From the NCBI RefSeq assembly GCF_002302565.1, contig NZ_CP022382.1:1063001-1127000 (forward strand): 64,000 nt of DNA, in the 5' to 3' direction. Origin of the DNA: Capnocytophaga canimorsus (GTDB lineage Bacteria; Bacteroidota; Bacteroidia; Flavobacteriales; Flavobacteriaceae). Shown here piece by piece: positions 19,815-28,834 of this stretch. The position numbers were made by a program, and so were the translations under genes. The notes under the pieces were generated by a model. The model was not told where the DNA came from, did no database searches, and saw only the letters and a program-made list of their open reading frames with translations. How positions within the stretch are numbered: position 1 is the first letter of the stretch; each line of letters opens with the position of its first letter.

Positions 19815-20471
19815 ATGGCTGTATTTAATTCATTACGAACAGACTTGCCTTTGATTACGTATGAAACATTGGCAAAGGATTTAATTCATCTGTTTGAAAA
19901 ACAAAACCTTACACACTTACCCATTTTACACAATGAGCTACTTGTGGGTATGCTTCCTAAAGAAAGCATTCTTGAAAGCACCCCTCAAGATACGGTAGCA
20001 TCATTGAGTTATGATTTGGAAAGATATCACGTACTGCCCAATGTACATTGGCAAGAAGCTTTGGAAACTTTTGGCAAATTTGACACCAACATCCTTCCTG
20101 TTACCGATGAAAAAAACCAATATTTAGGCTATTTTTCACTCATTGATTTTATTCATTTGTTTTCAGAAACACCTTTTCTTAAGGAATTAGGAAGTTTCAT
20201 CGTTTTGGAACGAAATGATATTGATTACTCACTCAGCGAAATTTCACAAATCGTGGAAAGCAATCAAGCTAAGATATTAGGTGCTTTCGTTTCGGATATG
20301 ACAAACGGAAAGGTACAAATTACCCTTAAAATTTTTGGGGGTGGACTTTCGGAAATTTTGCAAACGTTTCGGCGTTATGGTTACACCATCGTTTTACAAA
20401 AAGAAGATGATTTATACCTTAACCAACTGAATGAAAACTCAGATTACTTTGAAAAATATTTAACGCTATAA
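19815..20471 (+). CDS. CBS-domain protein paired with NAD kinase
   Basis: A 218-residue protein with two CBS-type motifs in about residues 1-130 (LIHLFEKQNLTHLPILHNELLVGMLPKE and ALETFGKFDTNILPVTDEKNQYLGYFSLIDFI) and a C-terminal alpha/beta part from about residue 140 (IVLERNDIDYSLSEISQIVESNQAKILGAFVSD), reminiscent of an ACT-like fold. Such CBS pairs usually bind adenosyl ligands. The frame is open further upstream, but that part lies over the carboxylase gene and the terminator, so ATG 19815 is the likely start. It ends 2 bases before nadK, which suggests translational coupling and a possible regulatory link. Confidence 0.8.
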   Translation: MAVFNSLRTDLPLITYETLAKDLIHLFEKQNLTHLPILHNELLVGMLPKESILESTPQDTVASLSYDLERYHVLPNVHWQEALETFGKFDTNILPVTDEKNQYLGYFSLIDFIHLFSETPFLKELGSFIVLERNDIDYSLSEISQIVESNQAKILGAFVSDMTNGKVQITLKIFGGGLSEILQTFRRYGYTIVLQKEDDLYLNQLNENSDYFEKYLTL

Positions 20472-20473
20472 CT

Positions 20474-21358
20474 ATGAAAATAGCCATTTACGCCCAACAA
20501 TATTCTGAAAGTTACAAGAAAGTTTTTTCGGATTTATTCTCGGAATTTCTAGTCTCTGAAGAAGTTTATGTAGAGCAGAAGCTACTTGCAGCGCTAAAAA
20601 GCAAATTTTCGAATTTGAACCATCTGAAGTCTTTCGCCCATTTTTCAGACTTAGATGCCTCTTTTGATGTAATGCTTACCATAGGGGGCGATGGTACTAT
20701 TTTACGCGCCATTACTTATGTTAGAGACACAGGCATCCCCATATTAGGAATCAATGCTGGTCGGTTAGGCTTTTTGGCTACTATACAGAAAGATGAACTT
20801 AAAGCAATGTTTGAGGCTTTACGAAACAAAACCTATTTGATTAAATCACGCAGTGTCATTGAAGTTTTTACTAAAGAAAACGGTATGCCTTTGAGCGATA
20901 TTAATTTTGCCTTAAACGAAGTTACCGTTACTCGAAAAAATACCACTTCAATGATCACTATTGATACTTGGCTCAATGGCGAATTTTTGACCTCATATTG
21001 GGCTGACGGACTGATTGTTGCCACGCCAACGGGCTCTACTGGATATTCACTAAGTTGCGGTGGACCTGTAATTACTCCTCAGGCACAAAACTTTGTCCTT
21101 ACCCCCATTGCTCCTCATAACCTCAACGCAAGACCCCTTGTCATTCCTGATGACACCGAAATTCATTTAACAATTTACGGACGTGAAAAAAGTTATTACG
21201 TTTCTATGGATTCTCGCTTAGAATCGGTTTCTAATAAAGTTTCAGTAATTCTGCGCAAAGCTCATTTTGCTGTAAAAATGATTGAATTTCAAGACCGAAG
21301 TTTCTTAAACACCCTGAGAAATAAATTGCTTTGGGGTGAAGACAAACGCAATAAATAA
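20474..21358 (+). CDS. nadK: NAD kinase
   Basis: Phosphorylates NAD to NADP using ATP. The 294-residue protein has the two signatures of the family: the GGDGT ATP-binding motif in LTIGGDGTILRA (about residues 73-84), and the NE/D region with the TPTGSTGYSLSCGGP glycine-rich loop (about residues 180-194). The LGINAGRLGFLA stretch is also typical. It is full length. It shares an operon with the CBS protein and ends in a large bidirectional hairpin. Confidence 0.96.
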   Translation: MKIAIYAQQYSESYKKVFSDLFSEFLVSEEVYVEQKLLAALKSKFSNLNHLKSFAHFSDLDASFDVMLTIGGDGTILRAITYVRDTGIPILGINAGRLGFLATIQKDELKAMFEALRNKTYLIKSRSVIEVFTKENGMPLSDINFALNEVTVTRKNTTSMITIDTWLNGEFLTSYWADGLIVATPTGSTGYSLSCGGPVITPQAQNFVLTPIAPHNLNARPLVIPDDTEIHLTIYGREKSYYVSMDSRLESVSNKVSVILRKAHFAVKMIEFQDRSFLNTLRNKLLWGEDKRNK

Positions 21359-21400
21359 AAATACAATCTGAAAAATATTTTGTTTTTCAGATTGTATTTT
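21357..21400. terminator. Bidirectional terminator between nadK and pepA
   Basis: An 18-base near-perfect stem (arms around 21358-21375 and 21383-21400, core TACAATCTG / CAGATTGTA) with A and T tracts on the flanks. It overlaps the nadK stop and lies 16 bases from the convergent pepA stop. Confidence 0.9.
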
Positions 21401-21416
21401 GTTTTAAATCAATACT

Positions 21417-22826
21417 TTAAACTACTTCTTCTTTTAAAAAATCGTAAAGCAATCGTACTCCTACTCCCGTAGCTCCTGCCTTATAATACCGGTATTCCGA
21501 ATTTAAAAAAGCCGAACCCGCAATATCAATATGTAGCCAAGGATAATCGGTAAAATGCTCTAAAAACTTTCCTGCTGAAGAGGCACCTCCCTCTGGATTT
21601 CCTAAATTCTTGATATCCGCAATATTCGATTTTAAATCATCAGCAAACTCATCCCAAAACGGAAGCTCTACCAAACGCTCGTGTACATTTTCTCCTGATG
21701 TTTTGAGTTGTTTTTTAATCACTTCGGAAGCATTCCCCATAAAGGCACTTCCGTAATGCCCTGTAATTCGGGCAGCAGCACCAGTAAGAGTTGCCAAATC
21801 AATAACTAATTTGGGTTGATAACGTTGGGCATATACCAAGGCGTCGGCAAGTATAAGTCGTCCTTCAGCATCTGTATTTTTAACCTCAACGGTAGTTCCG
21901 TTCATCATTGTTAAAATATCATCAGAAACAAAAGCATTGGAATTCACACGATTATCAGTAGCTGGAATTAACCCAATGATATGCACAGGAAGGTTATTTT
22001 TTGCCACAGCACAAAACAGCCCTACCACAGCAGCGGCTCCCGCCATATCCGATTTCATTGTATCCATATAGCTTCCTGGCTTGATATTATAGCCTCCGGT
22101 ATCGTAAACTACTCCTTTTCCAACGAAAACATACGGATTTTTATTAACTGCATTGGGTGGACTCCAAGTAAGCACATTGAACGTAGGCGGAATTTCACTA
22201 CCCGCATTAACCCCTAATAAACCTCCCATTTTTAGGGTGCTAATTTGCGTCTTATTCAACACATTAACCTCAAAACCAAACTGATTACCCAAAGCTAACA
22301 TTTCCTCAGAAAATCGAGTCGTATTTAAGGTAGAAACAGGTTCATTCACCAAATCACGAGCAATATTCACGCCCTGAATAATATGAGTAAGTTCTTGAGC
22401 TATCGACTTGGAAAAATGGGCATACAAGATTAAATTACATTCTTCTTTTTTCTCTGTTTTATATTTAGTAAACTGATAGTCACTCAAAAACATACCCTCC
22501 AAAAGTGATACGGTTGTGGCTGTATCAAACTCCGAAACAAAATACGCCGATGCGTAGGATTCTTTCTTTAAAAGACAACATATTTGATGCCCTGCAAAAC
22601 GCGCCTTTTCCCAATTATCGGTATGTTTGTTTGTTTTTTCAATTAGCAACGCCACCACCACGGGTTTTTCAAAAAAAGGTATTGAAATTACCGTATTTTG
22701 CTTTTTTTCCAGATATTTTTTAACGTGCGCTTGTACTCCTTCAGGCAGTTTGCCGATAGTGTCAACCACATAAATTACAGCTTCACCTTGTGCTTGTTGA
22801 TGATTTTCAAGTGCGTGTATTTTCAT
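21417..22826 (-). CDS. pepA: Leucyl aminopeptidase (M17 family)
   Basis: A 469-residue cytoplasmic metallo-aminopeptidase. Its M17 catalytic core shows the metal and bicarbonate-site pattern in VGKGVVYDTGGYNIKPG, KSDMAGAAAV and NTDAEGRLILADAL (about residues 240-335). The N-terminal 150 residues are the diverged nucleotide/DNA-binding-like domain common to the family. One deviation is notable: the usual GxxFDSGG is here VYDTGGYN, with Thr in place of Ser. It is the last gene of a def-DUF5606-pepA run, with gaps of 32 and 23 bases. Confidence 0.92.
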   Translation of the reverse strand: MKIHALENHQQAQGEAVIYVVDTIGKLPEGVQAHVKKYLEKKQNTVISIPFFEKPVVVALLIEKTNKHTDNWEKARFAGHQICCLLKKESYASAYFVSEFDTATTVSLLEGMFLSDYQFTKYKTEKKEECNLILYAHFSKSIAQELTHIIQGVNIARDLVNEPVSTLNTTRFSEEMLALGNQFGFEVNVLNKTQISTLKMGGLLGVNAGSEIPPTFNVLTWSPPNAVNKNPYVFVGKGVVYDTGGYNIKPGSYMDTMKSDMAGAAAVVGLFCAVAKNNLPVHIIGLIPATDNRVNSNAFVSDDILTMMNGTTVEVKNTDAEGRLILADALVYAQRYQPKLVIDLATLTGAAARITGHYGSAFMGNASEVIKKQLKTSGENVHERLVELPFWDEFADDLKSNIADIKNLGNPEGGASSAGKFLEHFTDYPWLHIDIAGSAFLNSEYRYYKAGATGVGVRLLYDFLKEEVV

Positions 22827-22849
22827 CTGCTAAGTTATTTTTATCAGAT

Positions 22850-23278
22850 TTAGGCTTGATTTTCTTCTTGCTCAATCTCCTCAACAACATCCTCTGCATC
22901 TAAAAATCCTTTATCAATAAGAAGATTATACCATTGAATAATTTTTCGCATATCACTGGCATACACCTTATCTTCATCATAATCAGGAAGTACACTAAAA
23001 AAATAAGCCTCTAATTCGGTTTTATCTGCCTTATGCGATATTTGGGTTTGACCTCCGTTTTCTTTCTCTTTAATGGCTTGAAACACCTTTGAAAGAGGCA
23101 CTTCTTTTTCCAAAGTATATACCGCAATTTCTGACAATAAACTTACATTATTACGAATCCCCACGCTCATACGCTTCCCGTCTAACAAAGAGGTAGCCAA
23201 AAAGCCACTACGGGTTTGTGATTCTAAATAATACAATCCAGGTTTGCCTGAAATGGCTAATACTTTATTCAATTTCAT
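22850..23278 (-). CDS. DUF5606 conserved protein
   Basis: A 142-residue soluble protein that I recognise as the conserved DUF5606 family of Bacteroidota: MKLNKVLAISGKPGLYYLESQTRSGFLATSLLDGKR near the N-terminus, a central SLLSEIAVYTLEKEVPL, and a C-terminal SDMRKIIQWYNLLIDKG helix with an acidic tail. Function is unknown. The N-terminal beta-rich part looks like a small SH3-like domain by inference. The position right after peptide deformylase is conserved in many Flavobacteria, from memory. Confidence 0.85.
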   Translation of the reverse strand: MKLNKVLAISGKPGLYYLESQTRSGFLATSLLDGKRMSVGIRNNVSLLSEIAVYTLEKEVPLSKVFQAIKEKENGGQTQISHKADKTELEAYFFSVLPDYDEDKVYASDMRKIIQWYNLLIDKGFLDAEDVVEEIEQEENQA

Positions 23279-23310
23279 AGTGAATTTATTTTTTAAATGA
23301 TTAATTTTTG

Positions 23311-23901
23311 TTATCTTGTTCTTTTAGCTTCAGGAAAGCGCATACGATAATCTACATTTACCTTTCCCTTACTAATGTTGGCAAGTTTTCCCTTAAGAAG
23401 TTGTTTTTTGAAAGCAGACAGCTTGTCGGTAAACAAAATGCCCTGAATATGATCATACTCGTGCTGAATAACTCGAGCTGCTAAGCCACCTACTGTCAAC
23501 CTTTGTGGTTGAAAATGTTCATCCAAAAATTCGATGGTAAGTGTTTCGTGGCGAGACACATCTTCCCGAACCCCTGGGATACTCAAACATCCCTCGTTAA
23601 AGGACCATTTTTCGCCCGTTTCTTCAACAATTTTGGCATTAATAAAAACCTTACGAAAATTTTTAAGTAGAGTACGTTCTTCTTCACTTAAATCTTCATC
23701 ATCACTGAAAGGCTCAGCATCAATGACAAACAAACGTATGGGAAGCCCTATTTGAGGGGCTGCCAAACCTACACCGTGACTGGCTTCCATGGTTTGAAAC
23801 ATATTATCAATCAATGTTTTTAGGTTCGGATAATCGGGCGTAATGTCAGCACAAACCTTACGTAACACGGGGTCACCGTAAGCTATAATGGGTAAAATCA
23901 T
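23311..23901 (-). CDS. def: Peptide deformylase
   Basis: Removes the formyl group from the starting methionine of new proteins. The 196-residue enzyme has all three metal-site motifs: GVGLAAPQIGLPIR (motif 1), EGCLSIPGVR with the metal-binding Cys (motif 2) and QHEYDHIQG with the two His and the catalytic Glu (motif 3). A short insertion with SDDEDLSEEERT lies between motifs 1 and 2, as in other Bacteroidota deformylases. Confidence 0.97.
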   Translation of the reverse strand: MILPIIAYGDPVLRKVCADITPDYPNLKTLIDNMFQTMEASHGVGLAAPQIGLPIRLFVIDAEPFSDDEDLSEEERTLLKNFRKVFINAKIVEETGEKWSFNEGCLSIPGVREDVSRHETLTIEFLDEHFQPQRLTVGGLAARVIQHEYDHIQGILFTDKLSAFKKQLLKGKLANISKGKVNVDYRMRFPEAKRTR

Positions 23902-24123
23902 TTTTTATATATTTGAATTAGGCAGAAAAAATTGCTCGGTGAAGTTCCACAAAAACAATACCACAGCACTGCAATTTGCAAAGATAACATTTTTGTACAA
24001 TCAAAAAACTTATAAAAAACGAAACTTCGTTAAATCGGCTCTAATTCTCATCAAATCAACTTGTTTACCGATGAACAAATAATACAATCGGGTGAATCTA
24101 ATGAGAAATCAGTTATTATTTTG

Positions 24124-24131
24124 TACCTTTG
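24124..24131 (+). promoter_or_regulatory. -7 promoter element (TACCTTTG) upstream of fixH
   Basis: TACCTTTG is a clear match to the TAnnTTTG element and sits inside a TTTTGTACCTTTGCAC context common before flavobacterial genes. The predicted leader to the fixH ATG at 24200 is about 60 bases. A proper -33 TTG was not found. Confidence 0.55.
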
Positions 24132-24199
24132 CACAAGTTTTTCTTAAAACTCAACAAACGAGAGTAATTTTTATTTAAACCTCTAAAAATAAAATCACT

Positions 24200-24640
24200 A
24201 TGAAAATAAATTGGGGAACAGGCATCGTTCTAGCTTTTGTTTTTTTTATTGCATTTATCTTGTACTTTGTAATTCAGATGAGTACAAATAAAAAATATGA
24301 TCACGAGTTGGTTACCGAGGAATATTACAAAAAAGAATTGGCTTTTCAGGAATCTTTACAAAAAGAAAACAAAACCCAAAAAGACCATATGACTGTAAAA
24401 ATTGAAATTGGTGAAAGGGGACTTTCCTTGAATTTTCCTAATCAAAAAGACATTCAAGGTTTTGTTAACTTCTATCGCCCTTCGGACAAATCCAAAGACT
24501 TTCAATTACCAATACAAGTACACGCTGGGCAAATGTTCATACCAATGGAGCAGTTAGCTCAAGGACGTTGGAATATTCAAATTAACTACGTTTGGCAGGG
24601 CGAAGAATATATGAGTACACATAAAATAAACATCAAATAA
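24200..24640 (+). CDS. fixH: FixH-like protein
   Basis: A 146-residue protein with one N-terminal membrane helix (GIVLAFVFFIAFILYFVIQM) and a periplasmic beta-sandwich domain. The phrase KKYDHELVTEEYYKKELAFQ after the helix is the signature of FixH proteins, which help assemble cbb3-type cytochrome oxidase and its copper supply. The next gene, 4 bases downstream, is a SafE-like protein of the kind that sits in the same gene clusters. The oxidase genes and CcoG are not in this window. Confidence 0.85.
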   Translation: MKINWGTGIVLAFVFFIAFILYFVIQMSTNKKYDHELVTEEYYKKELAFQESLQKENKTQKDHMTVKIEIGERGLSLNFPNQKDIQGFVNFYRPSDKSKDFQLPIQVHAGQMFIPMEQLAQGRWNIQINYVWQGEEYMSTHKINIK

Positions 24641-24644
24641 ACCC

Positions 24645-25379
24645 TTGATTTACACCGCTTTCATATTAGGTTTCTTGGGAAGTTTTCACTGCGTGGGTAT
24701 GTGCGGCCCGCTAACTTTGTTGTTACCTCTACATCATAAGCATCCGCTGATAAAAGCCCTACAAATAGTCGCCTACCATCTAGGAAAAGCACTTACCTAC
24801 ACGACTTTAGGACTTGTTTTTGGGCTTTTAGGCAAAGGGTTATTCATACGTGACTATCAGCAAACATTTTCTATTTTGGTAGGAATTTTAATGATTCTCA
24901 TCGTTATCTTACCTTTGTTCAAAATTAAACTCTCATTTTTTGACAAGCCTATTTACCTCTGGGTAGGAAAAATAAAACACTCTTTAGGGAAAGAACTACG
25001 TAACAAAAACGCTTTCTCAACCTTTACCATTGGTTTTTTTAACGGATTTTTACCCTGCGGATTGGTCTATATGGCGCTATTCGGAGCTTTAGCACAAGAC
25101 ACACTTCCACAGACCTTATTTTATATGTTTGTATTTGGGTTAGGTACCGTTCCGCTACTTACCGTCGCTATTTATTTGGGGAACTTTTTAAGCAACAAAA
25201 CCAAAAGGTACGTTCAAAAATCGGTACCTGTTTTCATTATAATTATGGGAATTCTATTTATTTTGCGTGGCGCAGGAATAGGCATTCCTTATGTATCGCC
25301 TTCGAATATGAATTTAATGATTAAAGCCAACCCCGATTGTGTGATTCCAGCCCCTATTTTAGAAGAAAATCAAAAATAA
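24645..25379 (+). CDS. SafE/TauE-like membrane protein (DsbD_2-type, metal-handling)
   Basis: A 244-residue protein with about six membrane helices of the DsbD_2/TauE-SafE type. The N-terminal GSFHCVGMCGPLTLL carries an HxxxMC metal-binding-like pattern, and a second Cys motif NGFLPCGLVYMALFGA occurs in the middle. Members next to fixH take part in copper delivery to cbb3 oxidases, and this fits the layout here. The start appears to be TTG at 24645, because the conserved protein begins at that point (MIYTAFILGFLGSFHC) and no ATG fits. Confidence 0.8.
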   Translation: MIYTAFILGFLGSFHCVGMCGPLTLLLPLHHKHPLIKALQIVAYHLGKALTYTTLGLVFGLLGKGLFIRDYQQTFSILVGILMILIVILPLFKIKLSFFDKPIYLWVGKIKHSLGKELRNKNAFSTFTIGFFNGFLPCGLVYMALFGALAQDTLPQTLFYMFVFGLGTVPLLTVAIYLGNFLSNKTKRYVQKSVPVFIIIMGILFILRGAGIGIPYVSPSNMNLMIKANPDCVIPAPILEENQK

Positions 25380-25392
25380 TAATCAAATAAAC

Positions 25393-25431
25393 AAAAAATC
25401 CTGAAAAGAAATTTCCTCTCAGGATTTTTTT
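25393..25431. terminator. Bidirectional terminator between the SafE-like gene and fabV
   Basis: Arms AAAAAATCCTGA (25393-25404) and TCAGGATTTTTT (25419-25430) form a 12-base perfect stem with a loop that can fold further (GAAATTTC). It lies between two convergent genes. Confidence 0.85.
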
Positions 25432-25449
25432 GTATTACTATTCCATTAC

Positions 25450-26649
25450 CTATTTTATACTAGGCACTTCTACCATTTCATTGGTATCTGCATCATAGTC
25501 AATAACATCATAGTTAAACCCAAACAGATTAAAGAAATCATTTCGATAGCCTTCAATATCTGAAATTCCACTTAAATTTTCAGTAGTTGCCATCTCCCAC
25601 AAACGAGCTACTTCCGCTTGAACATCATCACGCATCTCCCAATCATCAATACGAATACGTCCTTTTTCATCTAAAGGCACATTACCCTCTTCAGTATATA
25701 GCCTTTCGTTAAACAGACGATATATTTGTTCGATTGTTCCCTCGTGAATTCCCTTTTCTTTCATCACCTTGTACAATAGCGAAATATACAAAGGCACCAC
25801 AGGAATAGCCGAGCTGGACTGCGTCACTAAAGCTTTATTCACAGAGACATACGCCTTCCCTGAAACCTCTTTCAAAAGATCAGTAATAGTAAAGGCAGTA
25901 GCTTCCAAATCATCTTTCGCCTTACCGATAGTTCCATTTCTATAGATGGGAAAAGTAAGCTCTGGTCCTATATAAGAATAAGCTACTGTTTTCACTCCCT
26001 GAGCTAAAACTCCAGCTTTTTGCAGTTCTTCCAACCAAAATTTCCAATCCTCGCCCCCCATTACAGCTACAGTGTTTTCTATTTCTTCTTGTGTCTCTAC
26101 TGGATTTATAGTAACTTCGGAAACCACTCCTGTATGAAAATCTACCGTTTTATTTACGTAAGGCTTACCAATAGGCTTGAGTACCGAAGCGTAAGCAACT
26201 CCAGTTTTAGGGTGAGTCCTACGTGGTGATGCCAGACTATACACCACCAAATCCACCTGACCTAAATCTTTTTTTATCAAATCAATAGTTTGTTTTTTTA
26301 CCTCATCGGAAAAGGCATCGCCATTGATGGATTTGGCATAAAACCCCGCTGCGTGAGCTTCCTTTTCAAAAGCTGCCGAATTGTACCAACCCGATGTACC
26401 AGGCTTGCCTTCGGTGGCTGGTTTTTCAAAAAACACTCCCACCGTAGCAGCGCCACCGCCAAAAGCAGAAACAATTCTTGACGACATTCCAAACCCCGTA
26501 GAAGCGCCTATAACTAATACTTTCTTGGGAGCATTTGTTATCTTTCCTTGATTGCGAACGTATGCTATCTGATTTTTAATGTTTTGAGCCGTTCCTTCAG
26601 GATGAGAAGTAAGGCATATAAATCCGCGTGTTCTTGGTTTTATTATCAT
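25450..26649 (-). CDS. fabV: FabV-type trans-2-enoyl-ACP/CoA reductase
   Basis: A 399-residue NADH-dependent enoyl reductase that completes fatty-acid elongation cycles. Start MIIKPRTRGFICLTSHPEG and the nucleotide-binding GASTGFGMSSRI motif are typical. The active-site YSYIGPELTFPIYRNGTIGKAK region (about residues 225-247) carries the Tyr-x8-Lys spacing of FabV and not FabI. FabV enzymes are large, membrane-associated and characteristically insensitive to triclosan in other bacteria. Length and domain order are normal. Confidence 0.95.
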   Translation of the reverse strand: MIIKPRTRGFICLTSHPEGTAQNIKNQIAYVRNQGKITNAPKKVLVIGASTGFGMSSRIVSAFGGGAATVGVFFEKPATEGKPGTSGWYNSAAFEKEAHAAGFYAKSINGDAFSDEVKKQTIDLIKKDLGQVDLVVYSLASPRRTHPKTGVAYASVLKPIGKPYVNKTVDFHTGVVSEVTINPVETQEEIENTVAVMGGEDWKFWLEELQKAGVLAQGVKTVAYSYIGPELTFPIYRNGTIGKAKDDLEATAFTITDLLKEVSGKAYVSVNKALVTQSSSAIPVVPLYISLLYKVMKEKGIHEGTIEQIYRLFNERLYTEEGNVPLDEKGRIRIDDWEMRDDVQAEVARLWEMATTENLSGISDIEGYRNDFFNLFGFNYDVIDYDADTNEMVEVPSIK

Positions 26650-26699
26650 AATAATTGATTTTTAACGATTTAATAACTAATTTCTTACTGAATTTTGGT

Positions 26700-26707
26700 C
26701 AAATGTA
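26700..26707 (-). promoter_or_regulatory. -7 promoter element (TACATTTG) upstream of fabV
   Basis: Read on the minus strand, TACATTTG matches TAnnTTTG and lies about 50 bases before the fabV start at 26649, in the gap between fabV and the LTA-synthase-like gene. Confidence 0.45.
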
Positions 26708-26743
26708 ATGAATTTAGGCGTGAAAATAAAATTTCGCTTTTAG

Positions 26744-28681
26744 CTAGTTGGGGCTACCTAATTTTTGCTGTATGATTCGATGCATATAATCTTGCATAAA
26801 AGCACGTAAATCTTGGGTGCCTTTTTCAATTTCAGTATTATTTTCTTTGCCTAACAAATTCTCTTTTAGAGCCTCATCTTCAACTTTATACACACCATTG
26901 AGTTTTCCTTCCGGATTCATTACATAAATATAATTTCCTTGCATTAACTGATAAAATTGAGCATTTGAAATATAAGCTCTAGGCGATTCTTTATCCGAAA
27001 AAAGACTACGCCCCCAACTTCGTATAGGCTGGTTATAGCCTATCAAATCTGTCAAAGTAGGATAAATGTCAATTTGTTGTGCGATATCGCTAGACTTACC
27101 TACGCCAACCCAATTCGGATTAGGGCTATAAAACATAATCGGGATTCCAGTTGAGGTTATCGGTTGACGATATAAATCATAATACACTGTATTGGGGTGG
27201 TCGGCAGTGAAAGCAAAAATGGTATTTTCAAACCAAGGCTCTTTTTGAGCGCTTTCAAAGAAACGCTTCAGAGCATAATCCGTATAACCAATACAAGGAT
27301 GTATATTTACGTACCCTTGTTTAAATTTACCTTCGTACTGCTCAGGAATTTTATACGGATGATGTGACGAAACCGTAAAAATAGTAGCCATAAAAGGCTG
27401 ATTTTTATCGCTTAAAACAGTATTCATATACTGCATAAAAGGCTCGTCCCAAATCCCCCAAATCCCGTCATAATCAGCATCATTGTTATATTGTGTTTTT
27501 CCGTAATAATGTTTGTATCCTAAAATATTTGAAAATCCTAGAAAACCCATTGAACCATTGGGTGCCGAGTGAAAAAACGAAGTATCATACCCCATAGCAT
27601 TACATACCGACACAATAGATTCTGTAGATTGCTTTACAAAAGGTGATGAAGTATAAGCAACCTGAAAAGTAGGAATTCCTGCTAAAATAGAAGACATTCC
27701 GTGAATGGACTGTCTGCCGTTACTATACGCATTATCAAAAACATAAGCGTGTTGTGCCAAAGAATCCAAAAAAGGAGTAAACGACTCAAAATTAGGAATA
27801 TTACGAGAGGTATTCATACTTCCCCAATATTCTCTCGAAAAACTTTCCAAAATGAAAATAACCACATTAGGGCGTTCTTTCATCTCTCGAGAGTACATTT
27901 TTATCGGTTGTACGTTTTCTTTTATATATTTCTCATCTACAAAATGATATTCTTTAAATCCTTTATTTTTTCCAAAAGTCCGAATCAGCGTAAAAGGCGT
28001 GTTTAGAATAGCATCTGCGTGGGCTGCTATTTGTACGTGCCGACTAGCATCGAGAATGTTAATGGGACGTGTTGCTGTTGCCAAATCACCCCCACGAATA
28101 CCTGCCACTACACCCACTCCTATAAAAACAAAAGCTACAAATGAAGCCACCCAATATCGCCAAGTTTTTTTTCTATTATCTTGCCTTATTTTTACTCTCT
28201 GATACAGAAAAACCCACAATGCTAACAATACGATGAAAATCAGTAAAACATACCAATACATTGTTAGAAAAGTAAGCAAGAAAGTCCCCTTATTTTGCTC
28301 ATTCTCAACCACGGCAAACGAAGCCGTCGTAAGCCTTGACTTACTAAATGGATAATACACCATATCAATAAAATTGGTAGCATAAGCTAAAGCATTGGTC
28401 AGAAAATAAACCCAAAAAATTATTTTCTGGAAATAAGGCTTGGTATTTATCAAAAGAGGAAGGACGCTCAGCAATATAAAAAGCAGATTGACGTACAATA
28501 TCGCCGTGGTATCAAAAGCAATTCCATAATAGAAAAACGAACCTATTTGCCTAGCAGTCACTTTTCCTACGGCTTCGACATTGAATATCAGAAACAATAT
28601 TCTGGCAAAAAAATAAAACAAGTACACTAAAAAAATACGATATGCAAACACGGCATATTCATTCCAACGGATACTTTTCAT
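26744..28681 (-). CDS. LTA-synthase-like membrane sulfatase-fold phosphotransferase
   Basis: A 645-residue membrane protein with about five N-terminal helices (1-190) and an extracytoplasmic alkaline-phosphatase/sulfatase-fold domain (about 265-600). Motifs include NVVIFILESFSREYWGS for the metal site and catalytic region, and FTADHPNT late in the domain. Homologues transfer glycerol- or ethanolamine-phosphate from lipids to glycans or lipids. The real acceptor here is unknown, since Gram-negative Bacteroidota do not make lipoteichoic acid. The frame is open 14 codons further upstream, but ATG 28681 begins the conserved protein (MKSIRWNEYAVF). Confidence 0.82.
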   Translation of the reverse strand: MKSIRWNEYAVFAYRIFLVYLFYFFARILFLIFNVEAVGKVTARQIGSFFYYGIAFDTTAILYVNLLFILLSVLPLLINTKPYFQKIIFWVYFLTNALAYATNFIDMVYYPFSKSRLTTASFAVVENEQNKGTFLLTFLTMYWYVLLIFIVLLALWVFLYQRVKIRQDNRKKTWRYWVASFVAFVFIGVGVVAGIRGGDLATATRPINILDASRHVQIAAHADAILNTPFTLIRTFGKNKGFKEYHFVDEKYIKENVQPIKMYSREMKERPNVVIFILESFSREYWGSMNTSRNIPNFESFTPFLDSLAQHAYVFDNAYSNGRQSIHGMSSILAGIPTFQVAYTSSPFVKQSTESIVSVCNAMGYDTSFFHSAPNGSMGFLGFSNILGYKHYYGKTQYNNDADYDGIWGIWDEPFMQYMNTVLSDKNQPFMATIFTVSSHHPYKIPEQYEGKFKQGYVNIHPCIGYTDYALKRFFESAQKEPWFENTIFAFTADHPNTVYYDLYRQPITSTGIPIMFYSPNPNWVGVGKSSDIAQQIDIYPTLTDLIGYNQPIRSWGRSLFSDKESPRAYISNAQFYQLMQGNYIYVMNPEGKLNGVYKVEDEALKENLLGKENNTEIEKGTQDLRAFMQDYMHRIIQQKLGSPN

Positions 28682-28834
28682 TTGAATGTGATAATTTTTA
28701 TTGTTTTCAACTAAGAGTAACACCAGCCCTTATTAGAGGACTACAAAAATAGTTTGAAACATCGATTTTTACAAAATGTATCTCCTCCTATTGATTATTA
28801 GAAATACAAACAACAGATTTTCTTTAATTTACAC

